NCBI GenBank assembly: GCA_035222895.1
Contig: JAVYIG010001044.1
Coordinates: 1-64,000 of the forward strand
From: Strongylocentrotus droebachiensis
Taxonomy: Eukaryota; Echinodermata; Echinoidea; Camarodonta; Strongylocentrotidae
DNA length: 64,000 nucleotides
Direction of reading: 5' to 3'
The notes beneath the pieces were generated by a model that had not been told where the DNA came from, made no database searches, and was given only the letters and a program-made list of their open reading frames with translations. This document shows, in pieces, positions 11,870-22,584 of this stretch (position 1 is its first letter; the number at the start of each line of letters is the position of its first letter). The translations under genes and the position numbers were made by a program.

Positions 11870-14800
11870 GTTCTGTCTCTATCTGTCTCTCTCTCTGTCT
11901 GTTTGTCTCTGTCTCTCCCTATGTCTGTCTCTCTGTCTCTGTCTCTGTCTCCCTCGCTCTCTCTCCCCCTCGCTCTTCCACCCCTCACTCTACAACCCCT
12001 GTTCGTCTTCTTGTGTTTCCTCTGTGCTGATCTAGGGCTGGGTGGAGTGTGTTGGTAATGCTGATAGATCCTGCTATGATCTCACGTGCCATGCAAAGCA
12101 CAGCAAGGTGGCTATGGTGGCTGAGAAGAAACTGCCTGAACCCATATCCTTTGTGGCAAAAAAAAAAAAGCACATTTGTGAATACTTGTCAAATAGCATC
12201 AATGAATTAAAATTACACATTGGTTTTAGACAGTTTAAATTTTGGCCACATATATCAGTTACAAGGAGCGTTCAATAAGGGGAGTAGGTATTTGGAATTA
12301 TTTTAATGAATATTTCATCTTTCCTAAACCTGCTCCTTCATAGCGGGGCTCTGAACTTGTTGAACGCCCCTTGTATATAGTTTATGATTATGATTATGCT
12401 TGCAGGCAAAGTACCCAATCTGCTTCTAAAATAACTGTAAAAACAGACCTTTTTATAACATACTTGAGCTTGGGTGTTGTTAGACCATTTTAAATTGGAG
12501 AGATTAGACTTAGTTTGTCTACAACATTTGTATACAAGTAAAAAAAAAACAGGTCATTAGAATTTTTGAGGTTACAATTTTTTTTCCATGGAGCACATAC
12601 ATATGAACTAATAATTTTGCAGGTACTGAAAAGAGGCTTGTGTATTTATAAAGGTGCAAACTGAAAATTTAGAGGGGGTTGGTGTTGGAACCCTTTCAGG
12701 TGATGCCGTTTAATTACATGAGAATGATTTCGAGCAATGATAATTACCCCCCCCCCCCCCCCCAACTCAGAGATTTGGGGAACATGAATGCAGTCCCTCC
12801 ATTCCCGGAGTGGGGGGCCGGGGATAAATATCTCATGACTGGAAAGAGAGAAAGAATAGAATCCTTGACTGATGATATCCACAAGACCATTGATATCACA
12901 GAGGCTGCTCCAGTAAAGAGTGTGATGGGGAAAGCATTCAAGAAAGAAGCCAAGATTGTCGTGGAGCATCTGACTAGCTTGGAGGCTGAACGTCTTACAG
13001 ACTTAGAGAAGGCGCTGACTGAAAACAGGTAAAGAGCACGACTCCCAGGGAAGTTTAACCACTAAATATTCAAACAACTACCGGTATTCAAAATGTAAAA
13101 TCAGAATTGGTTGTTGATTGCTCAGTTAGGGTGAAATTATTATACTCAATAACAATGGAAAGTATATTGCCAAGATTGTTGTGGAGCATCTGACTAGCTT
13201 CGAGGCTGACCGACTTACAGACTTGGAGAAGGCACTGAATGAAGACAGGTACAGAGCACGACTCCCAGGAAGTTAAACAAACGGTGGCTACCAAGTATTT
13301 AAACATGTTGGCAAAACACTGTAAGACAATTCTTAGTGACAGTTTTAATATTTTGTAATCTTTAAAGGCCCACTGCACTACTTGTAGCTACTAGCGCCCT
13401 CTATATAACAAACAATGCCTAATCGGTGACCATTGGTCCCCCATGATCCTCTTTTTCTTATGTTAACTGAGAGCTGAGTTGATGAGATAACCACCTCTCC
13501 AGTGACCTTGCAGGGCGCTCTAATCCCTCCTGTAAACTAGTACAGATAAGCTTTAAGAGTGGGGAATGAGGCATGGGGTGCATTATATATAAAGCCGGGT
13601 AATAATATGATTGCAGGGCCCTCGGGGAGAACAGTATTGATACTGATGAGGCTACCCTGGGTAAACAAGACATCTAAGTATTATAATTACTCATATTATA
13701 TTGCTTTCTCAATGTTTTTGTTTCAGTGAAGCTACCGTGGAGGTGAATGGAAAGAGCTTTAAATTGACTCCAGACATGCTGAAGATCAATAGATATCAGA
13801 AGACTGTTCACGGTAAGAAACAATATGATATGGTGAGGTGCTGTGAGTCGATGCTTGAAACTTGTGAATGCCTTTTCCATTGGCTGAATTGTGTCAAAAT
13901 CTATTCCTGAGCGTTGTGAAGATGTCTATATAAAGGAAAGTTTTTCTAGGTTTTTTAAAGCATCGTGAGCTCACTACCTTGCCCACCTTGATATGAAATT
14001 ATTTTGTTTTAAATTTAAAAAAAAAAAATCTTCAAATCTTTAACCATTTGAATGTCTCATTTAGGTTTTGGGGAGATGTCATATGAATGGACAGTTGTAA
14101 TCAGGAAAAAAATAAAACAATACAAAAATGAGAATTTAAAAGAGCTAGAAGTTGCTGCCACTGTGCATTGCATTTTTAGACTTGTGATATAGAACTGATC
14201 CGTAATACATTTTCTTAAAGTTGATACTCTAAGCAAATAAATGTCCCTTAATTTGTTACCTACGGCAAGTATATGTTATTTTTAAGTTTTTCAATTACTT
14301 AGTATATCACAACAAAATTCTGTCTACTCGAAATCCTCAATTGAAATGTTGAAAATATCCGCCTCTCTTTGCATAGAAAATCAGTCACGGCGGGTCTACT
14401 ATTTATGACCTCACGTCCGGGAGAGAGTATATTCACGTACCCGGATGTTCCATAGCAAACATGTGCAGAGTGATACGATTTTCTGCATATTTTTGTTTCA
14501 AAGGCTGAAAAGTCTAATAAATCATAATTCTATGTACAATTCTTTACCTTCCCCTAGTACTTCATAGTATTAATATCAATTCCCCTTTTAAAAATTATGA
14601 CCTATACATGCCAACGATGTGCTATTAGTCGATATTTTCACCATGTAATTTTTGTTTTGGTGTTGAAATCGGCCCAGGCACGGAGTGAACAGTAGCTGTC
14701 TACCCATGCACAGTTCATTACCATACACTACAGCGATCTCCCGATGGTTTCTTCTTCCTTTTTCCCATGTCTTTCGCCTTCCTTGGCCCTGAAGATCCTT

Positions 14801-17800
14801 CATCTACCAATTCTGACACCGGTAATCAGGAGCAAGTCTTTGTTAGTTGTTTTTCTTAGCTGGCAACGTCGCTTTCATTCTCTTGCAATATTGCCGATAA
14901 ACATATAACTAGCGCACGTACGTTCCATCACAAGCAAGCAGCGCCTAGAGCAGCGGCTTGGTCTTACCTCCCGATTCTGCTCGCTTCACGAACGTTCATG
15001 CAAGAGCCGCATCATGCACTCGCCAAAATATTATAGAGGAAGCGTGCGCTTGCATGATCTCGTTCAAGTTTGATATTTTACCACATAAAATGTTTAACTG
15101 GTACTGTATCCTTTTTTGAGGCAGTCACACACATCTATGATAATTACTATCATAGTTCTAGACCTATTCGTTTTACAAAACTGCTCCTGTACCTTATCTG
15201 ATGACAATTATAATGCATCCGCCTATTCATACGTGCACGATTTAACTTTAATTCCTAAGCAGTAAACTCGTCTTAAATCTCTACCAAATAGGTGAATATG
15301 AGGATATAAAAAGAAATCAGCGACTGGAAAATGTTGCTTCGTTATTCTTCATTCAAATGAAAACAGAAAATCCATCAAATATACTCCTTAACAACAACAA
15401 ATCTAAGCTCTGACAGGATAGCATTTACGTAGGGATATCACTGCCATTCACTCTCATTGAGCCCACGACTCCCGTTCGTGACGTCACGGATAGAGGCCCG
15501 ACTCTACGTGCACTTCCGGGTTTCAGACTTAGATATTTTGGTAGAGTTTACTCTAATAAATTCATTATTCTAAACTTGTTTTGTCGGGTGGACACCATTT
15601 GGTGTTATTATGAGGGTTAAAAGCTTTCTATTTATGTAATTATCTCAGTATTTGGGATTGTCTTAGAGTATCAACTTTAAGCTTAATGGTATTAATGAAT
15701 TCTCATGTGATAAAAATAACACTTGTATTTAATTTCCTTTTAACTACTATTTCTAAAGTGTTTATTACCGCATATATATTATCTCATTGAACTACATATA
15801 TGTATCATATCTGTACAGCTGTATGTTTTATGTCTATACATGTATGTTATGCCCTGCATTTGGCAAATCCATTGTCCTGGGCGTTGTATGCTATATTTTG
15901 ATATATATCTTTATAACTCTAATATACTTGACGTACCATTGTCTATTCTGATTATGAAATAAATGCATTTTAAGGCTCATCTGTACAAGTTTATAGGAGG
16001 GATTAGACCACCCTGCAAGGTCACTGGATAGGTGGTTCTCAATTAACATAAGAAAAAGAGGATCATGGGGGACCAATGGTCACAGATTAGGCATTGTTTT
16101 CTATATAGAAGGAGCAAGTAGCTACAAGTAGGACAGTGTGGCTTTAATACATCATCTTAAGTTTTATTACATCAATGGATTTTGATATCTTTTCTTTTGT
16201 ACAGTGGAGGAGTTCACCCCCAGCGTGATAGAACCATCCTTTGGAGTGGGGCGTATCCTGTACTCAATCCTTGAACACAACTTCAAAGTGAGAGAGAATG
16301 ATGAACAGAGAACCGTAAGTAATAATAATAATAATAATAATAGGCATTTCTATAGCGCTATCTATCTAGAAATTCTATTCCGAGGCGCATTTATCATTAC
16401 CCCGGCTTTAGCCTAGCTTACCAAAGGACATTAGTGCCGTATCGGGGAACGAACCACGACCTTTGAATTTTAGGTCAAGTGCTTAAACCACTCGACTACG
16501 ACACTTCAACCCAGTAGACCCAGATAAACCAGCATGGCTTGCTTTCAAAATTCTGTAAAGCGAGATGGTAGTCAGTTTCCATCTGCAGAAAGGTCATAAT
16601 TCCATGACACCAGACCTGGTTGAAATACCATTCATGGGTGTACGAGTCCCATGGTCCCATAAAAAATTACCACCTGACGGTATTCTTTTGGCGAGTCTTC
16701 AGGTGAGGGAAATGTAAGATAATTACCCTTTCAGATGGGGTGTTTGCTGGAAAATGCAGAGCATTACATAAAGCTGAAGGCTTGAATTCATCATGAGAGC
16801 CCACTACATCACTCTTTTGACACGAGGGTTGCTTCCTTCACTTCCCCGCACAGTCGCTCGTTTGTTAAATAATTCTGAAGCCTTTTGTATATCTACCCCG
16901 TAATAAATAATAAATAAATTTGAATGATAAATGCTACTGCATTTGATTAGCTGTTAGCAACTTTGCTATAACAATAACAGCTGTTATTGTTATTGAGTTT
17001 TATGACTCTACTGCGTTTTAGGTTTAGTGTTCAGGTCACATATAGTGTTGGGTCCAAGGTTGAAGTTACAACCTTAGCTATAGGGGGTTAAGTTAGTGTT
17101 AGTGAAAACTATTGAAGGAGCCTGTGAGCTACCACAATATTCCTTCGTTTAGTAATCAGTAACTTCATTCTTAAAAGCATTGTTTAACAATGTTTAATCT
17201 GAGATGCACGTCCCTACGTGTGTCTGTGATATGGTGTAATATTGAGAAAGTGCCTCGAGAAAGTAATTTTTTTTGAGTGACCGGCTTTACCATACTCGTT
17301 TTCTCCAATAGACTGTAGTGTTATGAAAACCTTTGTGAAAACGCAAAATTTGGTTTTGATTTCCAATCATAAATATCTTGATAATCAGACAGGCGATCAG
17401 CTTGTAAAAGTCTTGGGGTTCCTGACTGACCTAAAGGTTTATAATTATCATTGCAGCGTGAGCTAAATCCAGGATTTTGTTTCAGAATCTGAGACAAAGA
17501 GTTTGGATCTCTTTAGTAGAGGATTCATACAATTTATTTTTGTTTGTTTTTCTGCCATGACAGTATTTCACTCTGCCTCCAATCATCGCCCCATACAAGT
17601 GCTGTGTGCTGCCTCTCAGTTCCAACAAAGAGTTTGAGCCTCTGGTAAAAACACTAGGTAAGTCCTCTTCATCATCATCATCATCATTATCAAGTGCCAG
17701 GTCTGTTTAATACAGATATTGGCGGTCATGGCCTTTCCATTTCTGTCCATTATCTGCTATTCTTAAAAACCTGGCCTTGCTGATCTTATTTTGGTTGCCC

Positions 17801-19392
17801 TTTTGTTCAGGCTCTGCAAATACGTGATGCGTTGCCTTCCCCTGCCTATATGTACGGGTGTACAATATAAGTCGCACATCTCAAATTAGCCATTGACATG
17901 TGATCAAGATGTTTATTTAAAAAATGTTGGTTTAACCTACATGTCTATCAATACATTATTGAGCTATCAAAGATTGTAACTAATTCCAAAGCAAAATGTT
18001 CCAAGTTTCAGTCAGTCACTAGCATCATGATGATATTTCAAGGGGTTAGTGACACAAAGACGTAACTCCATTTTGGCCAGAAAAAGTGGTTTATGTGTCA
18101 CTGAGCACTTGGGCCTTAAGGAGTTAAGTCTATGTTTTACTGGCCATTGACTTCAATGGGGTGTTAGGTGGAGTTAAGTCTTTGTGTTTCCTGGAAAGCC
18201 CACATTTTTCTGAACATTTTGATATCAATTACTCATTTTGGCAAAATATGGAGTTATGTTTTTGTGTCACTGAACCCTCCATTATCTCTCTCTTTTCTCC
18301 TCAGCCCAAGCTCTCTCCAATGCCAGTATATCACACAAGGTGGACAGCAGCTCTGGGTCGATAGGTCGTCGCTATGCCAGGACGGACGAGATCTCCGTGC
18401 CGTTCTGCATCACGGTGGACTTTGATTCGCTGAAGGAACCACACACCGTCACCCTGAGAGACAGGGACACCTTCGAGCAAGTCAGGACTCTGGTATGTCC
18501 TCTATACTTTCATATCCATTGTAGTGGAAGATTTTTTTAAAGCCTGCCTGCACTACTTGTACTTGCGCCCTCTATGTAGCAAACAATGCCTAAGCGGTAC
18601 CCGTTGGTCCCCAATGAGTCCCTTGTCCTTATGTTAATTGTGAGCTGATTTGATGAGATAACCAACTGTCAGTGACCACCCAGGGAGGTCTAATTTTTCC
18701 TGGCCAAACTAGTGCAGACAGGCTTTAAATTCGGCGGGCAGGATCAAAAATTGCTGATACCAGTGAAGAAAGATAATCACTTTTTAGGTGATAATTGACA
18801 TTGAATAAATAACGTTATCAGATTTTGTTCAGGCTGGTTGAAAGTTAGAAGGGGGTGCATATATGTTTTCTTGTATTGTAAAAAATAGGCCACATGTGGT
18901 TTTAAGATTTGGTAATAGATGTGCCCCCTCCCCCCTCTTATCTGCAACTGGTGGAAGGGACCGGGTAAAATCTTTAAAATCTTTACCTTTATTGTCTTCA
19001 CATCTTTATCTTCACATTTATTTCCAAAAAACTCATAAAAACAGTAATATACCGGTATGTACAATGATACAGAACAAAAAAAAATGAAATATTATTATAG
19101 AAAAAAAAACATGCAATAAAGTGCAAAACATTCTTAACATGATAATTGAGTATATGTGGGGGGACTAGCAAAGGCCCAAGGGCTAATCCCTATCGATTTT
19201 AGGATAAGAAAATAAACAAGCTAATAAATTATACAATCATTTAATAAATGATATAATCCTGCTATGTGTCTCTTTTGACAGGTATCCGATGTAGCTGACA
19301 TCATCCGAGATCTCTCCAGTGACAAGATCAGGTGGTCCGATGTCCTTGCCAAGTATCCAAAGTTTGAAGGTCAACAAGAGAAAGATCAATGA
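1375..19392 (+). CDS. GARS: Glycyl-tRNA synthetase (class II), 15 exons, 5' partial
   Basis: Charges tRNA-Gly with glycine in the cytosol; the mitochondrial form, if any, would use an N-terminus outside the window. Exons read from the sequence: 1375-1476, 3053-3134, 4059-4200, 4988-5076, 6312-6534, 7630-7779, 8388-8550, 11041-11205, 12036-12143, 12883-13028, 13727-13812, 16205-16314, 17564-17657, 18305-18492, 19282-19392. All join in phase and give 652 residues plus stop, against about 685 for the human cytosolic enzyme. Exon 1 is the WHEP helix-turn-helix ([21 protein letters not shown]). Exon 6 carries class II motif 2 ([10 protein letters not shown]), exon 12 motif 3 ([11 protein letters not shown]), and exons 13-15 the anticodon-binding domain ([17 protein letters not shown]). 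All introns are GT-AG except 12144-12882, which is AT-AC. The start codon lies upstream of the window. Identification is by recalled alignment to the human protein over its whole length. Confidence 0.97.
1728..1965 (+). mobile_element. tRNA-derived SINE
   Basis: It carries an A-box-like AGTGGATAAGTCTCCGGAC and a B box GGGTTCGAATCCC at tRNA-like spacing (roughly 1752-1800), followed by a non-tRNA body with GACGTTAATC and GTAAAGCTAGGG. This is the structure of a pol III SINE. It lies in GARS intron 1. Confidence 0.75.
1978..2865. mobile_element. hAT-like foldback MITE
   Basis: The left end reads CACGGGTTACCAACTCGCGGCC. The right end, inverted, reads roughly CACGGGGGGCCAACC with a matching GCGGCCTGCGAGCT-type subterminal part. 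These termini resemble hAT non-autonomous elements. A second foldback (2182-2504) lies inside it. Confidence 0.6.
2182..2504. mobile_element. CCCGGGG-ended foldback MITE, copy 1
   Basis: The left end CCCGGGGTGGGGTACTCA is mirrored at the right by TGAGTATCCCCCTCCCC ending in a long C run and CCGGG. Inside lie repeats of the type 'ATGGGTCC' and a subterminal ACGGGGGTGTGCC. It shares termini with the larger copy at 39133-40447. Confidence 0.75.
3993..4056 (+). repeat. (CT)n microsatellite acting as polypyrimidine tract
   Basis: About 60 bp of nearly pure CT repeat runs directly into the AG acceptor of GARS exon 3 (exon begins 4059). Confidence 0.85.
4263..4455 (+). mobile_element. ~190-bp TTAA-type MITE, copy 1
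   Basis: It begins TTAAAGCC...CTGCACTAGTTT and ends near AAGTAGTGCAGTCC, with the family core GTTATCTCATCAAATCAGCTCTCA and GGCATTGTT. The ends are inverted repeats. Confidence 0.75.
5095..5437. mobile_element. Related GGCC-ended MITE in GARS intron
   Basis: The termini GGCCAAATAACAAAAAT and ATTTTTGTTATTTGGCC are perfect inverted repeats. The flanks are TTA on the left and TCA on the right, consistent with a worn TTA duplication. The terminal sequence resembles the element at 313-681. It begins 18 nt after the GARS exon 4 donor. Confidence 0.8.
6073..6300. mobile_element. Foldback MITE with ATT/AAT ends
   Basis: Both ends read inwards as AATAATATT followed 12 nt later by TAGCGCA, so the termini are inverted repeats with a trinucleotide tail. 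The interior (TAAGCGCTTTACAGATATAC, CCTTGCAAGGTGG) is noncoding. It ends 11 nt before GARS exon 5. Confidence 0.65.
6555..6935 (+). repeat. Dispersed intronic repeat, copy 1 of an inverted pair
   Basis: The stretch AGATTCTGAAACAAAATCCTG ... TTTAGGTCAGTCAGGAA ... ACTACAGTCTATTGGGGGAAA recurs inverted at 17170-17500 with about one change in ten. It shows no open frame. Confidence 0.8.
7070..7412 (-). repeat. Interspersed repeat (AAGGGAAG type), copy 1
   Basis: It shares TGACATATCTTGCGAGCT, CAAATTGGCAACTCTGTG and an AT-rich remainder with the opposite-strand copy at 20403-20683. Noncoding. Confidence 0.65.
7413..7607 (+). mobile_element. ~190-bp TTAA-type MITE, copy 2
   Basis: Same family: TTTAAAGCCCATCTGTACCAG at the start, AAGTAGTCCAGTGGGGCTTTAA at the end, in a GARS intron just upstream of exon 6. 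Confidence 0.8.
7848..7945. repeat. Short MITE with AACCTGTCTAT ends, copy 1
   Basis: The ends AGTGAAACCTGTCTAT and CTAAAGCAGGTTTGACTGT form an imperfect inverted repeat; the inside contains GTGTGGTCTTTGTAGACAGG. Confidence 0.65.
8720..8880 (+). repeat. Worn relative of the 1728-1965 SINE
   Basis: GTCCAGTGGATCACAAGGTATGG, GCCACA and TTTTGTCCACACTCGACCCAGG follow the order of the SINE body at 1728-1965 (GTCCAGTGGATAAG, AAGGTACGG, TTTTGCCACACTCC, GGTGAGG), but the boxes are eroded. Confidence 0.4.
9499..10910. mobile_element. Composite repeat element with internal tandem arrays
   Basis: The left end GTCTCGCCTGCGTAGCAAAAAG is partly mirrored by GTTATGCAGGCGAGACC near 10893. After a GGCGAC-rich stretch (9536-9585) come two ~187-bp units that each open with ACTTAACCTAAGGTTAAGTT (about 9588 and 9776). 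Then four ~160-bp units sharing GACCGATTTTGATTTGGTTTGC lie at about 10149, 10307, 10477 and 10634. No protein-coding frame is seen. It lies in the GARS intron between exons 7 and 8. Confidence 0.75.
11667..11970 (+). repeat. (CTCT/CTGT)n low-complexity tract
   Basis: About 300 bp of pyrimidine repeat ends some 65 nt before the GARS exon 9 acceptor. Open frames over it on either strand (Leu/Ser- or Arg/Glu-rich) are artefacts. Confidence 0.9.
12144..12882 (+). other. U12-type AT-AC intron of GARS
   Basis: The exon before it ends CCT GAA CCC (Pro-Glu-Pro) and the intron opens ATATCCTTT, an exact match to the minor-spliceosome 5' splice site. A U12 branch-point-like TCCTTGACT lies at 12862-12870, and the intron ends CCAC at 12882, 14 nt past the branch adenosine. 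The next exon then starts AAG ACC ATT GAT ATC, giving EP-KTIDIT, which aligns with human EPKTVNVV without a gap. No GT-AG pair in the area gives an equally good join. Confidence 0.9.
13169..13275 (+). pseudogene. Tandem partial copy of GARS exon 10 within the following intron
   Basis: This stretch repeats the 3' half of exon 10 and its downstream donor (original 12949-13056), about 220 bp further on. It encodes [26 protein letters not shown] with a handful of changes and keeps a usable donor-like AG|GTACAG. It lacks the exon's 5' half and an obvious acceptor, so it is probably not spliced in. It looks like a local slippage duplication. Confidence 0.8.
13362..13556 (-). mobile_element. ~190-bp TTAA-type MITE, copy 3
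   Basis: Reverse-orientation copy: TTTAAAGGCCCACTGCACTAC on the left, core GAGCTGAGTTGATGAGATAAC, ending GTACAGATAAGCTTTAA. Confidence 0.8.
14216..15682. mobile_element. TTAA-flanked non-autonomous DNA transposon, 1.46 kb
   Basis: TTAA|AGTTGATACTCTAAG at the left is exactly mirrored by CTTAGAGTATCAACT|TTAA at the right. A TTAA duplication suggests the piggyBac or Kolobok type. The interior shows no transposase; a CG-richer stretch near 14390-14460 is partly mirrored near 15475-15530. It occupies most of the GARS intron between exons 11 and 12. Confidence 0.8.
15968..16148 (+). mobile_element. ~190-bp TTAA-type MITE, copy 4
   Basis: Same family in plus orientation, shorter in the middle (part of the ATCAAATCAGC core is missing), ending AGTAGGACAGTGTGGCTTTAA just upstream of GARS exon 12. 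Confidence 0.75.
16318..16508 (-). mobile_element. tRNA-derived SINE with ATT tail
   Basis: Read on the minus strand it opens with an A-box-like GTCGAGTGGTTTAAGCAC and a B-box-like GTCGTGGTTCGTTCC. It continues into an unrelated body and ends in an ATT microsatellite (plus-strand TAA repeats at 16318-16343). It begins right after the GARS exon 12 donor. Confidence 0.7.
17170..17500 (-). repeat. Dispersed intronic repeat, copy 2 of an inverted pair
   Basis: Reverse-oriented counterpart of 6555-6935; the two copies lie about 10 kb apart in introns of the same gene and could pair in the pre-mRNA. Confidence 0.8.
18538..18730 (-). mobile_element. ~190-bp TTAA-type MITE, copy 5
   Basis: Reverse copy: TTAAAGCCTGCCTGCACTAC at left, GAGCTGATTTGATGAGATAAC in the core, ending AGTGCAGACAGGCTTTAA. 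It lies 45 nt past the GARS exon 14 donor. Confidence 0.8.
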
Positions 19393-19432
19393 TGGCCGCC
19401 CCATCCAACCAACCTTGCTGTTTATTTTGTCC

Positions 19433-19438
19433 AATAAA
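19433..19438 (+). promoter_or_regulatory. GARS polyadenylation signal AATAAA
   Basis: A canonical AATAAA lies 41 nt after the GARS stop codon. It is the first such hexamer downstream, and the sequence after it turns T-rich, so a very short 3' UTR is likely. Confidence 0.75.
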
Positions 19439-20402
19439 CCTGTTTACTAACATATTCAAATTTATTGGTAATTCTTTCCTGGGGACCTAGTGACAAGTTA
19501 TTCCATTAATCTGTTATTAATGAATGAACTACAATACGGTACTTGGAATCCAGTCCGCATTCATTACATCTTTTTTTATGTCCAGCAAGCCTCGTTAAAA
19601 GTTTATAGTTTGTCAAGAACAACCTTTGTTTAACAAATTATGCATACAATTTGAATATGCTAGTAGACTGGTCTTATACCCAGTAGCATCTTAAGAATGT
19701 GTTCACTGAAATTATTAGCCTGTGCAAAGAGATGTTATTAAAATGCCATTCTACCGTGCATGGTTTTAAAAAGACTCAACTATTAGTGTCTACGTTAATG
19801 TGCCATTTCCAACAAAAAGTCAAACTGGGGAATCCCATAGATCGAAGTGCATGAGGTACTTAACCCAATGCCAGTACCAAACTGGTCGGTCCCTGTATTA
19901 GGCTTATGGGAATGGGAGAATCCAGAAGTCAATGGCTTAAACTGATAAAGCAATTGAAAGATAGAAAGGCTTTGGACAATTCAGAGAGTAGATCAAAGTG
20001 CACGAGGTATCATGTAAGACCTCTTACTTAACTCAATGCCAGTAGGGAACTAGGGTTCCTGTATTAGGTCTATGCTAATGTGAGAAAAGCATTCCAATGG
20101 AGGGGGGGGGGGGGGGGGAAGAGTTTTTTTGTCTCAAATTTTTATGCCTCCGTTTTACTCCGTTTTGAACAATGCATCCTTTCAGCTTCATGTAGGTAGC
20201 CTAGCTTTTTCATAGAGAGAAAGGCTATTAGATATTGTAGCCTGTGATCATAATGTTACCATGTTCTCATTTTAACATTTTAAAAGAAATTTTGAATATA
20301 TGCCCCTGACTGAATAACCATCATGTGGCTTGCAATATGGTACATGGTTCATCATTATCTTCTGTTAACATGTACATGCAAGGGCTAGTTGGTGGTCGTG
20401 TT

Positions 20403-20683
20403 AAAGGGGAAGTCCACCCTGATATTAATGAAGCAAATTCATTCCCTCATCAATAACTAAGACAATCAAAGTTCATGAAATTTTTTCTAAAGAGGAAATT
20501 GGAGAGGAGCTCGCAAGATACGTCACAGAGTTGCCAATTTGTGCTTGATTGATCTTTACTTTAAAAATTCATAACTTTCTTATTTGTGATTGTATTTTGC
20601 TCAAACTTTCACTGACCTGTTTCTCTAATTGTTCTGCTTCTATTAATACCAACTTAATATCAGGGAGGATTTCCCTTTAAAAA
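20403..20683 (+). repeat. Interspersed repeat (AAGGGAAG type), copy 2
   Basis: It begins TTAAAGGGGAAGTCCACCCTGA and ends TCAGGGAGGATTTCCCTTTAA, so it has inverted ends. The core AGCTCGCAAGATACGTCACAG matches copy 1 at 7070-7412. It lies between the two host genes. Confidence 0.75.
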
Positions 20684-22584
20684 TGGATATGAAAAATATG
20701 CAACGATGGGTGATTCTGTGCGACGTGTCCTTACAACATATAGTGTTTGTCTTTGTTTCCATCCGTTTCATCCAAAAATAAAAACTTTCTAGATACATGT
20801 AATGATATAAGTGTTGAGTAATGTTTGATCCCAGAAACAACCATTGAGAGATTTTCATTTTTGGATGAATTAAATGGAAAGAAAAATCATATATCATACA
20901 GGGCACATTGCACGGAACTGCCCCAATGACGATTATGAAATCTAAGAAATATTTTATTTATACAGACAGCATGTAGATATGTAGACTAATGTTAAAGCAT
21001 ACATTTATGTTGAAGTAATTAACTAAATAGTATGCATGCAATGACGGAACTCTTTTTAAATAATTTTTTCTTCAAATAAATGCTCATATCATTTGCATGT
21101 ACATGTATAGGGCTATACGTGTCTTCTTTTTTTGCCACATGCTCCCCATTTTCCCTAAATTGTTGATCCATAAATGTAAATTTACATTTTTATTTGCTTA
21201 TTGAAGAGATTTATGCTTCTCTTTGGTGTAAATTCACAAAGGGGGTTTGAATTTAACCTATGGTCAAAACCATGTTTTTAACCCCACCCCTTTAGAAGGC
21301 CCCATATGTACAATGTGCATGTTAACTTTATGGAGGTGAAACCATGTCTTCAATAAATTTCCTTTGTGAATTCCAGCTATTGTAATCATGAATAAAATAG
21401 TGTCTTTATTAAAGTAAAACTTTATCATTGTTTTTTTTGGGGGGGTGAAATTTCTGAACCTCCCTGCTATTACATTGCGCAAGTCCATGGCATTTTATCT
21501 TGCACATTACCAATGTTATCATGTTTTTAGAATACCTGGGCCCCATTACCACATTTATTGTGAAATGGTAATGGCCAATTAAGATCATTGTTGCATGCAC
21601 AAATTGATAACAAGGCAGGCTAAAAACCAATCAGAATCATCATTTCAAATTTGCAACTGATCATAAACGTTTGTGTAACGGGGCCAAGGGATCAGATAAA
21701 ATGTGAATAAAAACAATGCTTTCAGTGTAACCACTTTCATTATGGTTTACTTGGTAACATAGGGGCCCAGCATGATCAAATACTGTGGACTTCCCCCACA
21801 TCTCCTTTCTCTTTTTTTTTTTATTGTTACCCTTCAACTCTGTCCCCCCCCCCCCTTCACGAATTTCAGTATGGTTGTCTTTACATTCTCTCCCCTCTCT
21901 CTCTCTCTCTCTCTCTGTTCTCTCTCTCTCTCTCTCTGTTCTCTCTGTTCTCTCTCTCTCTCTCTCTCTGTTCATCTATACCCATCTTCATCTTTTTCAT
22001 GCTTTCTCTCTCCAGCTCTTTTCAGGTTCTCTTTGCCTCTCTCTTCATCTATACCAATCTCCATCTATTCCATGCTTTCTCTACCCAGCTCCTCTCATGT
22101 TCTCTCTCTCTCCACCCACTTCTCCTTGTCTGTTTACAGTGTACATGTATCTCCTAACTCGCCTCTTTCACTTGCTCTCCTTCTCCCCTCTCTCACTCCC
22201 ATTTCCATAAATGTATCTCTTCAAATATATCCCCTACCATCCCTTCCTAATCTTTCAAGTCTTTATAACAAGTATCTCACATCAAAATTATAAGGAAAAT
22301 ATTACTACTTTAATCACAATAAACTTGCTTTTAATAACGATCTCTTGATGTACCACAAGTACAAAATACTCTATTCTGAAGATATTTACAGTGTATATAC
22401 AAATGTACACACTTTATCATCTCATAATCTTTTTCTTTAAAAAAAATCCTTTGCATCAATATGTGCATGTATATACAAATGTGCTATCAAGATCCTAAAA
22501 CCAAGTGGCCTATTTTATAGAAAATACCCACTACCAAATAAAGCAAGGTTGCGATCTTAATGGATAATCAACTTGCTGTACCTT

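Noticed and set aside
11617-12058. Leu/Ser-rich frames of up to 137 residues
   Set aside because: Pure CT/CTGT repeat translation.
12679-12882. Coding extension [17 protein letters not shown] upstream of GARS exon 10
   Set aside because: Open by chance; the AT-AC intron boundary at 12882/12883 removes it and restores alignment with other GARS proteins.
21772-22293. 173-residue Ser/Leu/Pro frame
   Set aside because: CT-rich low-complexity intergenic sequence; no domain.
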